Part shown: one piece after another, positions 32,076-43,391 of the stretch | Layout: every line of letters begins with the position of its first letter | Numbering within the stretch: position 1 is the first letter of the stretch | From: Mycolicibacterium pyrenivorans | Lineage (GTDB): Bacteria > Actinomycetota > Actinomycetes > Mycobacteriales > Mycobacteriaceae | Reading direction: 5' to 3' | NCBI RefSeq assembly: GCF_025821625.1 | Contig: NZ_JACKSH010000050.1 | Location: forward strand, 52,645 to 116,644 | Length of the DNA: 64,000 bases | Translations under genes and position numbers: made by a program | The notes under the pieces: model-generated | Database searches by the model: none | Told to the model about the DNA's origin: nothing | What the model saw: only the letters and a program-made list of their open reading frames with translations

Positions 32076-33230
32076 CCACCTGGTTCGGTCGATTCTGCAG
32101 TCGACTCGGTTCATCCGCTTGTCCGCAAAGCGGCGGCGTGGTCGTGGCGACTGCTTGTCATAGGTGCTGCCGTGCTGGCGGTGCTCTGGGTCGTCACACA
32201 GGTTCAGATGATCGTGGTGTCTCTGTCCATCGCCGTCATCGTGACGGCGTTGCTGCTGCCGCCGGTCGACTGGCTGGACCGGCGCGGCCTGCCGCGTGGT
32301 GTCGGGGTGGCCATGGTCCTGCTGGGCGGCACGGCGGTGCTCGGCGGCGTCCTCGCCTTCGTCGTCAGTCAGTTCATCTCCGGCCTGCCTGCACTGGGCG
32401 GCGAGGTCACCAGGAGCATCGACTCGGCCCGAGACTGGCTCGTCGATGGGCCGTTGGGTGTGAGTCGCGAACAGATCGACACGTTCGGCAACTCCGCCAT
32501 CGAGGCCGTCCGCGACAATCAAGAACGGTTGACCAGCGGTGCACTGTCCACCGCGACGACGGTCACCGAGATCATCACCGGCGCGTTCCTCGTCTTGTTC
32601 ACGGTGATCTTTCTGCTGCACGGTGGCCGCAACATCTGGGCGTACGTGACCAGGATCGTTCCGAGCGACACGCGCCAGCGCGTGCGGGAAGCGGGCAAGC
32701 GCGGCTTCAGCTCATTGACGGGCTTCGTCCGGGCAACCTTCTTCGTCGCGATGGTCGATGCGGTCGGCATCGGTGTGGGCCTCGCCGTCATGGGTGTGCC
32801 GCTCGCGCTGCCGCTCGCCTCGCTCGTCTTTCTCGGCGCGTTCATCCCGGTGATCGGCGCGGTGCTCACCGGATTGCTCGCCGTGGTCGTGGCGCTGCTG
32901 TCCAAGGGGTTCCTCGTCGCCGTGCTGGTGCTGGCCTTGGTTCTCGCCGTACAGCAGATCGAGGGAAACGTGCTGCAGCCGTTGGTGATGGGGCGGGCGG
33001 TGCAGATCCATCCGCTGGCGGTCCTGCTGGCCATCACCGCCGGTGCGGTGCTCGCGGGCATCGTCGGTGCGCTGTTGGCGGTGCCGTTGTTGGCGTTCCT
33101 CAACAGCGCCACCCAGCGATTGCTCTCCGATGACGCCACCGAGGAACCGGGCTCCCATGGGGTTGACGAGGAACCCGCTGAACAGGGGTCCGTCACTGCG
33201 CAGCCGGACGGCGACGACGCCGGCTCGTGA
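32067..33230 (+). CDS. AI-2E-family transporter (PerM-like)
   Basis: 387 residues with about eight helices. ATQVQ-type N-terminal region [22 protein letters not shown], a central amphipathic segment, and [26 protein letters not shown] with [24 protein letters not shown] near 290-330, the family hallmark. Members export small molecules or act as Na+/H+ antiporters; PerM is needed by mycobacteria for envelope and division. Two short upstream frames in the tandem repeat may tune translation. Confidence 0.85.
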   Translation: MVAPPGSVDSAVDSVHPLVRKAAAWSWRLLVIGAAVLAVLWVVTQVQMIVVSLSIAVIVTALLLPPVDWLDRRGLPRGVGVAMVLLGGTAVLGGVLAFVVSQFISGLPALGGEVTRSIDSARDWLVDGPLGVSREQIDTFGNSAIEAVRDNQERLTSGALSTATTVTEIITGAFLVLFTVIFLLHGGRNIWAYVTRIVPSDTRQRVREAGKRGFSSLTGFVRATFFVAMVDAVGIGVGLAVMGVPLALPLASLVFLGAFIPVIGAVLTGLLAVVVALLSKGFLVAVLVLALVLAVQQIEGNVLQPLVMGRAVQIHPLAVLLAITAGAVLAGIVGALLAVPLLAFLNSATQRLLSDDATEEPGSHGVDEEPAEQGSVTAQPDGDDAGS

Positions 33231-33259
33231 GTCGGCGGACCGTCACTTCCCTCGCCGGG

Positions 33260-34696
33260 TCACGCCACGAGCCACAATCCCAGGGCGATGACGAATGCGG
33301 TGAGGCCGAGCGTCGTCTCCATGACCGTCCAGGTCTTGAGGGTCGTCTTGACGTCCATGCCGAAGAACCGGCTGACCAGCCAGAAACCCGAATCGTTGAC
33401 ATGGGACAGCACGGTCGCGCCTGCGGCGATGGCGATCACCAGCAAGCTGAGCTGGAAATTGCTCAGATCGGCGTCGATGGCGGCCGCACTGATCAGGCCG
33501 GCAGTCGTGGTCAAGGCGACGGTAGCCGAACCCTGTGCGACCCGAAGGACGGTCGAGATGAGGAAGGCCTGCACGATCAGCGACATCCCGAGCCCCGACA
33601 GCGAACCGCTCAGCGCATCACCGATGCCGCTCAGTCGCAGTACACCGCCGAACATGCCGCCTGCGCCGGTGATCAGGATGATCGAGCAGACCGGGCCGAG
33701 GGCCTTGTCGAAGATGGTGCTCACGTCGGCCATCGAATGTTCCCGCAGCCCGAGCACGAGCGTGGCCACGATCACGGTGATGAGCAGCGCCACGCTGGTG
33801 TTGCCGAGCAACATCAGATAGCGCGCCCAGGTGGCGTCCTCGGCGACCACCCCAGCGCTCATCAGGGTGTCGAGCACAGTGTTGAACGAGATCAACACGA
33901 ACGGCAGCAGCAGAATGCCCAGCACTGTCGCGAATGCCGGCGCGGTCCGGGTCAGCGTGCTTGCGGTGCCCGACGCGCCGGCACCGGTGCCGTCGGGATC
34001 TGGAGTCTCGTCGCGGCCGCCGTTCATCTCGCCGAACAGGGCCACCGGTACGTCGATGTGCACTCGACGCCCGATCGCCTGGGAAACGAGATACGCGCCG
34101 ACATACCACGCCAGTACGGCAATGGGAGCGCCGACGAGCAGGGTGAGGCCGATGTTCGCGCCGAAAGCTTCAGCGGCTGCCACGGGTCCGGGATGTGGCG
34201 GCACCATCGCGTGCATGGCCGCGAACGCGCCGGCGGCCGGGAAGCCGTACAGCAGAAGCGATCCGCCGAACCGCCGCGCGACCGTCATGATGATCGGCAG
34301 GAACACCACCAGGCCCGCGTCGAAGAAGATCGGAAACCCGAAGAGCAGCGCGGCCACACCGAGCGCGAACGGCGCCCGTTTCTCGCCGAACCTGTTGATC
34401 AGAGTGTCGGCAAGCACTTGGGCACCGCCGGTGAGCTCGAGCAGCCGACCGATCATGACGCCGAAGCCGACCAGTAGCGCGACCGAGCCGAGAGTGTTGG
34501 AGAAACCGAAGGAGATGGCGTCGGGCACATCTGCCACCGGAATGCCGGCAGCGAGTGCGGTCAGCACGCTCACCAGCACGAGCGCCACGAACGCATGCAT
34601 CTTCACCTTGATGATGAGAAACAGCAGCACCGCGACGGCGGCGGCGGCGATCAGTAGCAGAGTGGTGGTGCCGAATGCCGGATCAATTGCTTCCAC
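33260..34696 (-). CDS. Gluconate:H+ symporter, GntP family
   Basis: 478 residues from GTG 34696 with CGGAGG upstream. About 12-14 helices; GFGVMIGRLLELTGGAQVLADTLI, PHPGPVAAAEAFGANIG and HVNDSGFWLVSRFFGMDVKTTLKTW near the C-terminus are GntP signatures. Imports gluconate. It lies downstream of gluconokinase on the same strand, with an 84-bp gap, forming a gluconate-use unit that feeds 6-phosphogluconate to the pentose phosphate pathway. Confidence 0.9.
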   Translation of the reverse strand: MEAIDPAFGTTTLLLIAAAAVAVLLFLIIKVKMHAFVALVLVSVLTALAAGIPVADVPDAISFGFSNTLGSVALLVGFGVMIGRLLELTGGAQVLADTLINRFGEKRAPFALGVAALLFGFPIFFDAGLVVFLPIIMTVARRFGGSLLLYGFPAAGAFAAMHAMVPPHPGPVAAAEAFGANIGLTLLVGAPIAVLAWYVGAYLVSQAIGRRVHIDVPVALFGEMNGGRDETPDPDGTGAGASGTASTLTRTAPAFATVLGILLLPFVLISFNTVLDTLMSAGVVAEDATWARYLMLLGNTSVALLITVIVATLVLGLREHSMADVSTIFDKALGPVCSIILITGAGGMFGGVLRLSGIGDALSGSLSGLGMSLIVQAFLISTVLRVAQGSATVALTTTAGLISAAAIDADLSNFQLSLLVIAIAAGATVLSHVNDSGFWLVSRFFGMDVKTTLKTWTVMETTLGLTAFVIALGLWLVA

Positions 34697-34780
34697 GGTG
34701 CCTCCGAACAGTCAGTGCCCGGCCAGTTCCGGACGTTTCACGATGCGCAAGTGTGTGCTTGGGCCAGCACGCCCGATCGG

Positions 34781-35296
34781 TCATCGGTCCTGCTCATTGA
34801 CCGTGGGCGAATCGGTTGCAGCGATGTAGCTTTCGATGATCGCGTCGATGTTCTGATCGACGTCGATACTGATGCCGCGTTCGTCGGAGGCAAGGGGCTC
34901 GAGGGTGTCGAACTGCGACGCCAGCAGCGATGCGGGCATGAAGTGCCCGGGCCGGCTGGCCTGCCGCTTGCCGATGACCTCGGGCGTTCCGGAGAGGTGC
35001 AGGAATTCGACGTCGGCGCAGTGGCGGCGGAGCTGGTCGCGGTACTTGCGCTTGAGCGCAGAGCAACTCATCACCCCGCCGTCGGGGTGCCCTGCCAGCC
35101 ACTCCCCGATCGCTTCGAGCCAGGGATAGCGGTCGTCGTCGTCGAGGGCTTCGCCTGACGTCATCTTGGCGAGGTTGGCCGGCGGATGAAAGTCATCGGC
35201 GTCGGCGAAGGGAACCCTGAGTCGCTGCGCCAACGCGGCGCCCACAGTCGACTTGCCCGACCCCGAAACGCCCATGACGACGATGGGTGATGCCAT
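34781..35296 (-). CDS. gntK: Gluconokinase
   Basis: 171 residues from ATG 35296 (AGGTAGGTGAAGAGG upstream). P-loop VVMGVSGSGKST near residue 5, DADDFHPPANLAKM near 33 and SCSALKRKYRDQLR near 80 are GntK motifs; LASQFDTLEPL near 130 is also typical. Phosphorylates gluconate to 6-phosphogluconate. Its transporter is the next gene. No GntR regulator is adjacent. Confidence 0.9.
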   Translation of the reverse strand: MASPIVVMGVSGSGKSTVGAALAQRLRVPFADADDFHPPANLAKMTSGEALDDDDRYPWLEAIGEWLAGHPDGGVMSCSALKRKYRDQLRRHCADVEFLHLSGTPEVIGKRQASRPGHFMPASLLASQFDTLEPLASDERGISIDVDQNIDAIIESYIAATDSPTVNEQDR

Positions 35297-35331
35297 CCTC
35301 TTCACCTACCTCATTGTGCTTGGTATCACAC

Positions 35332-35350
35332 ATGATTGCTCAAAAATCAT
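35332..35350. promoter_or_regulatory. Inverted repeat in the gluconokinase promoter region
   Basis: ATGATT-N7-AATCAT, next to TTGGTATCACACA, which resembles a GntR/FadR-class half-palindrome (TNGT-N3-AC). It is 36-55 bp upstream of the gntK start in a conspicuously AT-rich gap of about 120 bp. A gluconate-responsive operator is possible. Confidence 0.35.
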
Positions 35351-35423
35351 ACGAATACAAGATCACACGAAGAAAAGCATGCTTTAAGTGGTGAACTTCG
35401 AGGTAAGACAGGATGTATCGCAG

Positions 35424-35810
35424 TCAGCCGAACTGCTGGATCTGGATCAGGTTGCCGCAGGTGTCGTCGAGCACCGCGGTCGTCACCGGCCCCATGGCCG
35501 TCGGCTCCTGGGTGAAGTGCACCCCGAGTTCGCGGAGTCGCTCGTATTCCTTCCGGGCGTCGGCGACGGCGAACGCGGTGAAGGGGATGCCGTCCGCCAC
35601 CAGAGCCTCCTTGAACGGCTTGGCTGCGGGGTGTTCGTCGGGCTCGAGGACGAGTTCGGTGCCGTCGGGGTCCTCCGGTGAGACCACGGAGATCCACCGG
35701 TGCGCGCCCATCGGGACATCGTGTTTCGGTCGGAAGCCGAGGACATCGGTATAGAACCGCAGGGCCTTGTCCTGGTCGTCGACGAGGACGCTGGTCAGAT
35801 TAATTCTCAC
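35424..35810 (-). CDS. Glyoxalase/VOC-family protein
   Basis: 128 residues from GTG 35810. VOC fold: VLVDDQDKALRFYTDVLGF at the N-terminus, GAHRWISVVSPEDPDGTELVLEP with the metal-type Glu, and a C-terminal DDTCGNLIQIQQF with the second. Probably a metal-dependent lyase/dioxygenase or resistance protein of unknown substrate. Overlaps the ArsR-type regulator gene by 11 bp and is cotranscribed with it. Confidence 0.85.
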   Translation of the reverse strand: MRINLTSVLVDDQDKALRFYTDVLGFRPKHDVPMGAHRWISVVSPEDPDGTELVLEPDEHPAAKPFKEALVADGIPFTAFAVADARKEYERLRELGVHFTQEPTAMGPVTTAVLDDTCGNLIQIQQFG

Positions 35811-36093
35811 GGTGATCCCTCCTGGGTTCCTTGAGCCACCGCTGGACGATCGGCTCCAGCGGCCTGGTGTCGATGTAGTGAAACTTGTATCGGCCCTCGC
35901 GGCGGGTCTCGATCAGGCCGGCGGCCTCGAGCACGTCGAGGTGCTGCGAGACGGCCTGCCGCGACGAGCCGAGCCCGTGTTTGGTTGCCAATCGCGCGCA
36001 GATCTCAAAAAGCGTCTGTCCGTTGCGATCTGTCAGCTCGTCGAGGATCGTGCGGCGTGTGGGGTCGGCCAAGGCCTTGAAGACGTCACCCAC
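35800..36093 (-). CDS. ArsR-family winged-helix regulator
   Basis: 97 residues from GTG 36093. VFKALADPTRRTILDELTDRNGQTLFEIC and SRQAVSQHLDVLEAAGLIETRREGRYKFHYI are the ArsR/SmtB-like HTH of the PBPRA-type regulators that pair with VOC or SRPBCC genes. A TTG at 36111 gives six more residues, but it lies within or before the likely -10 element, so the GTG is preferred. It probably represses its own operon. Confidence 0.83.
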   Translation of the reverse strand: MGDVFKALADPTRRTILDELTDRNGQTLFEICARLATKHGLGSSRQAVSQHLDVLEAAGLIETRREGRYKFHYIDTRPLEPIVQRWLKEPRRDHREN

Positions 36094-36102
36094 GGAAAAA
36101 CC

Positions 36103-36130
36103 GTTATGCAAGTGAATGCTTGCCTGTCAA
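36103..36130 (-). promoter_or_regulatory. Promoter of the ArsR-VOC operon with overlapping inverted repeat
   Basis: TTGACA (36125-36130) and CATAAC (36103-36108), 16 bp apart. Between them, GCAAG-N6-CTTGC forms a short inverted repeat, a likely ArsR-type operator. Confidence 0.5.
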
Positions 36131-36190
36131 GGTGTGTCGGCGAGGCGAGGTTGCCGGTGTGCGGTCCCCTTGGCAGGCGATGATGAAGGG

Positions 36191-37766
<1,576 letters not shown>

Positions 37767-37781
37767 GTCACGGCGACGCGA

Positions 37782-37812
37782 GGGCCGGAGCGGGATCGTC
37801 GCGCTCCGGCCC
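37782..37812 (+). terminator. Terminator hairpin after the antigen-85 gene
   Basis: Perfect 11-bp arms GGGCCGGAGCG and CGCTCCGGCCC, 9-nt loop, followed by TTCGTCG; starts 15 bp after the stop codon. Confidence 0.75.
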
Positions 37813-37823
37813 TTCGTCGTCGG

Positions 37824-37980
37824 TCAGTACGTCGGAATGAACACACCGTTCATCCAGACGCCCCAGTGCTGCCAGCCTTCGTCCCAGACCTGCGGATTGC
37901 CCTGGGCCCACAGCTCAGCTCCCGATACCTCGACCCCGGTGCGAGTGGAGTGGCCCCATCCGAAGCCGGATCGCCGGCCA
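37824..37980 (-). other. Short open C-terminal fragment of unknown origin
   Basis: The minus-strand frame gives GFGWGHSTRTGVEVSG, then AELWAQGNPQVWDEGWQHWG and a terminal VFIPTY. The composition (Trp-rich, few rare codons) looks like real protein, perhaps the end of a secreted mycobacterial protein, but no start or signal sequence is present and the frame overlaps the NADH dehydrogenase gene. Possibly a remnant. Confidence 0.3.
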
Positions 37981-39345
37981 CTAGTGCTCGGTGGGCGCCT
38001 GTCCGCGCGGCAGGGTCGCCTCGTCCTCGCACACGGCCCAGGTGTAGCGCTGCTGGTTGATGGCCTGGCTGTCGCCGAGCATGAACGCGCGGTGGTAGCG
38101 ACTGGCACGGGCGATCGTCGCCAGCCACGTGGTCACGGTGCTGGCGCGGTTGCGCACTCCGGTGAGGGCGGCGATGTGGATGACTCCCCACCCCACCCAG
38201 CCGGCGAGACCCGCGAGCTTGACGGGCCCGACCTGAAGCAGCGCGTGTCCGCGGCTGATGTAGGCCGCGGAGCCGAGATCCCGGTAGCGGTACGGGCGGC
38301 GGGGTTTGCCTTCGAGTTCGCGGCGGATGCAGGCGGCGACGTGCAATCCGCCCTGCATCGCGTTCTCGGCGACGCCCGGCAGTTTGTCGCGACCGACGAG
38401 GTCGCCGATGACGAAGACCTCGGGATGTCCTGTCACGGACAGGTCGGGTTCGACCTCGATGCGGCCCGACCGGTCGCTGGTGGCGCCGAGCACCTCGGCG
38501 ACGTGTCTGGCGAACGGGACGGCCTCGACGCCTGCCGTCCACAACACCGTCCGTGCCGCGTACTCCTCGTCGGGCCCGCCGGCTTTCGGTGAGATCGTCA
38601 CTCCCTCCCGGCGGACGTCGGTGACGTGGACACCCAGTCGCAGCTCCACGCCGAGACGTTGCAGTGTGCTGGTGGCCTTGCTCGACAGGTCCGGCGCGAA
38701 GCTCTTCAGCACGCGATCGCCGCCGTCGAACAGCAGCACCCGGGCATCTTCGGGTTCGATGCTGTGGAACTCGTTGGCCAGGGTCCGCGTCGCCATCTCC
38801 CGGATCTGCCCGGCCAGTTCCACCCCCGTCGGCCCGCCGCCGGCCACCGCGAAGGTCAGCCAGCCGTCCCGCTCGGCCCCGGCGGGCAACGTCTCGGCGA
38901 TCTCGAACGCGGTGAACAGGCGTTGGCGAATGCCCAAGGCGTCGTCGAGGGTCTTCATCCCCGGGGCCCACTGCGCGAAATGCTCCTTGCCGAAGTAGGA
39001 CTGCTGCATGCCGGCCGCGATCACGAGCACGTCGTAGTCGACGGTGAACGTGGTGTCGTCGGGGCGGCGTGCGGTGACTCGGCGCAACCGCGGGTCGAGG
39101 TCGATCGCTTCGCCGAGCAGCGTCGTGACATTGCGGTGGCGGGCGAACTCCTCGCGCAGCGGACGGCTGATGTGTCCGATGCTGAGAGTGCCGGTGGCGC
39201 ACTGGTAGAGCAGCGGCTGGAACAGGTGGCCCGCCGAGCGGTCCAGCACCGTCACGTCGACGTCGGCGGCGCCAAGCCGGCGCGCGCAGAACAGCCCGCC
39301 GAAGCCGCCCCCGACGATCAGCACTCTCATCCGGCGGTCGCTCAT
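37981..39345 (-). CDS. ndh: Type II NADH dehydrogenase (NDH-2)
   Basis: 454 residues from ATG 39345 (GTG 39351 also possible). FAD fold VLIVGGGFGGLFCARRL at the N-terminus, NAD-binding fold FAVAGGGPTGVELAGQI near 165, and the NDH-2 motif TVLWTAGVEAVPFA near 270; FVIGDLVG near 315 is the second FAD contact. The amphipathic C-terminus anchors it to the inner membrane, where it passes electrons from NADH to menaquinone without pumping protons. Confidence 0.88.
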   Translation of the reverse strand: MSDRRMRVLIVGGGFGGLFCARRLGAADVDVTVLDRSAGHLFQPLLYQCATGTLSIGHISRPLREEFARHRNVTTLLGEAIDLDPRLRRVTARRPDDTTFTVDYDVLVIAAGMQQSYFGKEHFAQWAPGMKTLDDALGIRQRLFTAFEIAETLPAGAERDGWLTFAVAGGGPTGVELAGQIREMATRTLANEFHSIEPEDARVLLFDGGDRVLKSFAPDLSSKATSTLQRLGVELRLGVHVTDVRREGVTISPKAGGPDEEYAARTVLWTAGVEAVPFARHVAEVLGATSDRSGRIEVEPDLSVTGHPEVFVIGDLVGRDKLPGVAENAMQGGLHVAACIRRELEGKPRRPYRYRDLGSAAYISRGHALLQVGPVKLAGLAGWVGWGVIHIAALTGVRNRASTVTTWLATIARASRYHRAFMLGDSQAINQQRYTWAVCEDEATLPRGQAPTEH

Positions 39346-39429
39346 GGCCACTGACGCTAGTCGCCGCGGGGCGACCAGCGAGCGCGATCCTGACCGCTGA
39401 CATCTCCACGTCTTGCAGAGAATGTGTGA

Positions 39430-40370
39430 GTGGAGGTGTGCAAAACGTGGATCGCCCGACGAACGGCGCGCGCCGTGGACGCCGCCACGGCCGCCGGCCG
39501 CGATCTCGGGCTACGCGTGGACGATCCGCGGGTGCTCTACGACGTGTTCTCCGTCGTCGTTCATCTCGCCCCGGCGCCCGTGGTCGTCCGCGTGCCCACC
39601 GTCCTCCCCCGCAGTTACACGGCGTCTCCCGAACGGCAGACCGCCCAGCAACGCGCGGAGATCGCGGTCACGGGATGGCTCGCCGACCGCGGCCACCCCG
39701 TGGTCGCGCCGAGCCCGCTTGTTCCCCGCGAACCCGTTACGCGTGACGGGTTCTCGATGACGATCTGGCAGTACGTCGCGGAGGCCCCGGCTGCCGACCC
39801 CGGCGTGGAGCGGCGCTTCGAGATGGTGGCACGCCTGCACCGCGCACTTCGCGACTACGACGGCAGCGACCTCGGTTTCTGGACGCCGGTGAACGACTTC
39901 ATCCCCGACGGGCTGGCCGAACTCGGGGAGCGACCGGACCTCCTGAGTCACGCTGATCGTGAACGGGCGCAACGGGAATGGTCGCTCATCGCTCCCCTGC
40001 TCGCCTCCAGGGAGGCCTTCGAGGCGGCGTTCCCCGGCGCTGAGGTGCAGACGATCCACGGTGACGCGCCGTTTCACAACCTGATCTTCACGGCCGCGGG
40101 AGCGAGGTGGTCCGACTTCGAACTCGTCACGTCCGGACCAGTGGAGTCCGGCTCGCGATGGCGGGCCCCGAGGGCGCCGCGGCCTATGACAAGGCGGCGG
40201 CGCGACTGGGACTGCGACGACTCGACGAGCGAGTGCTGAGGGTCGCCGAGACGGCTGGGCTGCTGGCCGCGGTCGCGTGCCTGGCGATGGCGCCGCAGCT
40301 GCCGATGCTGGTGGAGGCCGTCGAACCGGTCGTCGAGAAGTGGCGGGCCGCAGCGTCGTTCGCGGACTGA
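39430..40370 (+). pseudogene. Phosphotransferase (APH-like kinase) with a one-base frameshift
   Basis: The first frame (about 239 codons) covers most of an APH-fold kinase: VVRVPTVLPRSYTASPER, then IWQYVAEAP and the catalytic loop IHGDAPFHNLIF with WSDFELVTSGPVE. Near 40145 one base is missing and the protein continues in another frame as LAMAGPEGAAAYDKAAARLGL to ...EKWRAAASFAD, the normal C-terminus. A single indel this close to the end could be a sequencing error or a recent mutation. Confidence 0.72.
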
Positions 40371-40418
40371 TCGATCGGTAGGAAGCCCGACGTCACCTAC
40401 GCGGGTGGGTCCGCGGCC

Positions 40419-41057
40419 TCACGGCCGGGCGGTGAGCAATCGGGAGGCACCCGGTCCGTGCAGCGCCTCCCCATCGACCGCACGGCCGGATGCGGCGACC
40501 AACAGGTCGACGGCACGGCCCCTGACCTCGATGCCGTCGCCAATCTCGGCGCCGGTGTCTGTGGCGACCAGACGCAAGCCTGCAACCCGTTCCCGTCCGC
40601 CGTGCCAGGTTGTGGACGTCTTCGCCTGGTGGGCGAGGGCCGCGAAGACGGCGTCCGGAGGATAGCCGGCCGCGATCCCAAGTGGTCTGCGGATGTCCTC
40701 GCCGTGGACGAACGCCTCCACCAGACGCGTCGCGGGCGCGGCCGGTGGGGTCAATGTCAGGTTGATCGCGGCCTGCATCGCCGCGAGCGTCGCCTGTGGA
40801 TCTGCGCGTCGCCGGCGTGCGATACCGCTGGCGTTGTCGCCGTCGAAGTCGAACCGAGACAACACCATCCGGCGGATGAAGGAAATCCGCGAAGTCATTG
40901 CCGTGTCCACCAGATGAGCGAGGACGTCGTGGACCGTCCAGTCGGCGCACAGTGACGCGATCGACCACGCATGGGGCGGCAGGTCCCGTAGGTCGCAGAC
41001 CAGTCGTGCGCGTTCTGCATGTACGATCGGCCACACCGTCGAGGCCTCGAATTTCAC
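40419..41057 (-). CDS. Maleylpyruvate isomerase-family, mycothiol-dependent DinB-fold protein
   Basis: 212 residues from GTG 41057, behind a GGGGAG ribosome-binding site. The four-helix DinB/MDMPI fold is seen with metal-type histidines: CADWTVHDVLAHLVDTA near 50 and VEAFVHGEDIRRPLG near 127. The C-terminal third (LVATDTGAEIGDG) is the usual MDMPI beta domain. Such proteins use mycothiol as cofactor, consistent with a mycobacterial host. Substrate unknown. Confidence 0.83.
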   Translation of the reverse strand: MKFEASTVWPIVHAERARLVCDLRDLPPHAWSIASLCADWTVHDVLAHLVDTAMTSRISFIRRMVLSRFDFDGDNASGIARRRRADPQATLAAMQAAINLTLTPPAAPATRLVEAFVHGEDIRRPLGIAAGYPPDAVFAALAHQAKTSTTWHGGRERVAGLRLVATDTGAEIGDGIEVRGRAVDLLVAASGRAVDGEALHGPGASRLLTARP

Positions 41058-41156
41058 CGGTACTCCCCTGCTCTTCGGACATGACGACATACAGACCTCG
41101 TATTCGCTCCGGATTCATCGCAGCCGACGAGCCGAACCACAGCAGAAGCAGCGCCG

Positions 41157-41564
41157 CTACACCCGCCGAACGGCCTCCGAGGCGCGGACGGACAACAGTT
41201 CCGACAGTTCCTCGGCGTAGGCAAGATGCGTGCGTAGCCTGGCGGCGCTGTCCGTCGCTTTCGCCCGGCACTGTTCGAGGTGTGCCGCTGCGGTCTTGCG
41301 CTGCCGGTCCGATGATGTGTCGGCGGCAAGAATCGCGAGCGAGTCCAAGAGCTTCTTCATCTCGGCGAGGGTGAAGTCAAGTGGTTTCATCCGCCGGATG
41401 ACCAGCAGGCGTTCGATGTCGGCCTCGGTGTAGAGACGAAAACCCCCCGCCGAGCGGGCAGATGGGGTGACCAGTCCGACCTCGTCGTAGTGACGCACGG
41501 TGGCAATGGACAGCTCGGTCCGTGCAGCCACCTGCCCGATCTGCATCCGTGTGTCGTCACGCAT
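41157..41564 (-). CDS. MerR-family transcriptional regulator
   Basis: 135 residues from ATG 41564. MQIGQVAARTELSIATVRHYDEVGLVTPSARSAGGFRLY is the MerR DNA-binding HTH-wing, followed by DIERLLVIRRMKPLDFTLAEMKKLL and a long dimerising coiled coil. No metal-binding C-terminal cysteines are present, so it is not a classical metal sensor. Located 48 bp downstream of... and on the same strand as the SulP gene's opposite end; it may control that transporter. Confidence 0.83.
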   Translation of the reverse strand: MRDDTRMQIGQVAARTELSIATVRHYDEVGLVTPSARSAGGFRLYTEADIERLLVIRRMKPLDFTLAEMKKLLDSLAILAADTSSDRQRKTAAAHLEQCRAKATDSAARLRTHLAYAEELSELLSVRASEAVRRV

Positions 41565-41611
41565 CTTCTGTGTCCCCCAAAGGTACAACTGGCCGAAAGG
41601 CGGTCTTTCGC

Positions 41612-43153
41612 TCAGTGTTCGGTGCCGAGCTTGCCGGAGAGCCTTTCGTGCCGATCAGCCGAATCGGAGTTGAGTCCGATGATCTCGACGTGCTTGCCCC
41701 TCGACCGATACTTCGTGGTCACAGCATCCAGGGCGGCGACGGTAGAGGCGTCCCAGATGTGCGAGGCGGACATGTCGATCACGATGTTGCGGGGGTCGTC
41801 GGTGTAGTTGAACTGGTAGACGAGGTCATTGCTCGACGCGAAGAACAACTCGCCGGTCACCCGGTAGACCACGGTGTCCACGGTGCCATCGCTGTCGTCA
41901 TCGGACTCGGTCACCTTCTGCACCGTCACCAGGTGTGCGACCCGCCGCGCGAACAGCACCATCGCGGTCAGCGCACCGACGATGACTCCGTAGGCGAGGT
42001 TGTGGCTGACCACGGTGACCACCACGGTCGCGAGCATGACAAGCGTTTCGCTGCGCGGCATCCGGCGCAGCGTGGCGGGGGTGATGCTGTGCCAGTCCAT
42101 CGTGCTGACCGACACCATGATCATCACCGCCACCAGCGCCGCCATGGGGATCAGGCCGACGATGTCACCGAGTCCGACCACCAGGCCCAGCAGGAACAGC
42201 CCGGCGAGGAAGGTCGAGATGCGGGTCCGGGCACCCGACACCTTCACGTTGATCATGGTCTGGCCGATCATCGCGCAGCCGCCCATGCCGCCGAAGAAAC
42301 CGGTGACGACGTTGGCGACACCCTGGCCCCACCCCTCGCGGGTCTTGTTGCTGTGGGTGTCGGTGATGTCATCGACGAGCTTGGCTGTGAGCAACGATTC
42401 GAGCAGTCCGACCAGCGCCATGGCCAGCGCGTACGGGAAAATGATCGACAGGGTGTCGAGGTTGAAGGGCACTTGGGGCAAGAACAGCGCGGGCAGACTC
42501 GACGGCAGTTCGCCTTCGTCGCCGACGGTGGGGATGTGCACGTCGAACGTCAGCGCGACGGCGGTCAGGAGAGCGATGGCGATGAGCGGCGCCGGGATGA
42601 CCGTGGTCAGCCTCGGGAGGAACACCATGATCAGCAGACCGACGGCGACGAACGGGTACACCAGCGCAGGGACGCCGAGTAGGTGTGGCAGTTGCGACAG
42701 GAAGATCAGGATCGCAAGGGCGTTGACGAACCCCACCATCACGCTGCGTGGGATGAACCGCATCAGCCGGGCGACACCCAGCACGCTGAGCACGATCTGG
42801 AGGACACCCGCGAGGATCACCGTGGCGATGAAGTAGTCGAATCCATGATCGCGGACCAGCGGTGCGATGACCAGGGCGATCGCGCCGGTCGCCGCCGAGA
42901 TCATCGCCGGTCGACCTCCGACGATCGCGATCGTCACCGCCATCGTGAACGAGGCGAACAGACCCACCCGGGGATCGACGCCGGCGATGATCGAGAACGA
43001 GATGGCCTCCGGGATCAACGCCAGCGCCACCACCAACCCGGCGAGCACCTCGGTCTTCAGGCGTCTCGGCGACCGCAGCGCGGCCACCACCGAGGTACTC
43101 GGATCGCCTGCCTCACGCACATTCGGCGCAGGCGAAATCTGTTGAGAAGACAC
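41612..43153 (-). CDS. SulP-family anion transporter with STAS domain
   Basis: 513 residues from GTG 43153. Residues about 35-400 hold some 11-12 helices with SulP motifs (VALALIPEAISFSIIAGVDP, GGMGGCAMIGQTMINVKVSG), and 420-513 is a cytoplasmic STAS domain (VVYRVTGELFFASSNDLVYQF, NIVIDMSASHIWDASTVAALD). Exchanges sulfate, bicarbonate or another anion with H+ or Na+; the substrate cannot be told. The protein lacks a fused carbonic anhydrase. Confidence 0.87.
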   Translation of the reverse strand: MSSQQISPAPNVREAGDPSTSVVAALRSPRRLKTEVLAGLVVALALIPEAISFSIIAGVDPRVGLFASFTMAVTIAIVGGRPAMISAATGAIALVIAPLVRDHGFDYFIATVILAGVLQIVLSVLGVARLMRFIPRSVMVGFVNALAILIFLSQLPHLLGVPALVYPFVAVGLLIMVFLPRLTTVIPAPLIAIALLTAVALTFDVHIPTVGDEGELPSSLPALFLPQVPFNLDTLSIIFPYALAMALVGLLESLLTAKLVDDITDTHSNKTREGWGQGVANVVTGFFGGMGGCAMIGQTMINVKVSGARTRISTFLAGLFLLGLVVGLGDIVGLIPMAALVAVMIMVSVSTMDWHSITPATLRRMPRSETLVMLATVVVTVVSHNLAYGVIVGALTAMVLFARRVAHLVTVQKVTESDDDSDGTVDTVVYRVTGELFFASSNDLVYQFNYTDDPRNIVIDMSASHIWDASTVAALDAVTTKYRSRGKHVEIIGLNSDSADRHERLSGKLGTEH

Positions 43154-43391
43154 AAAATTCCGTTCGCTGGACGGCGCGTCAGTGCGCCACGGTGGATTCA
43201 GAAGAAGGCCGGGACAGTCGCGTCGATGCTCACCAAATGGACCAGCGGCCGAGCGGTGCGATCCCAGGTTTCTGCCCCGTGGAACCCTACTCTCACCTGA
43301 GGCGAGGGTACGAATTTCGTGGGCAAGCTCACCTCACGTCGGCGGCGGGCCCTTGCGTCATGCGTTCTCGCGAACGTCCTAACCTGGACTC

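Noticed and set aside
33227..34829. Long plus-strand frames opposite the gluconate permease
   Set aside because: Rich in Gln, His, Arg and Asp as expected from antisense high-GC DNA; no recognisable domain, while the minus strand encodes a full GntP permease.
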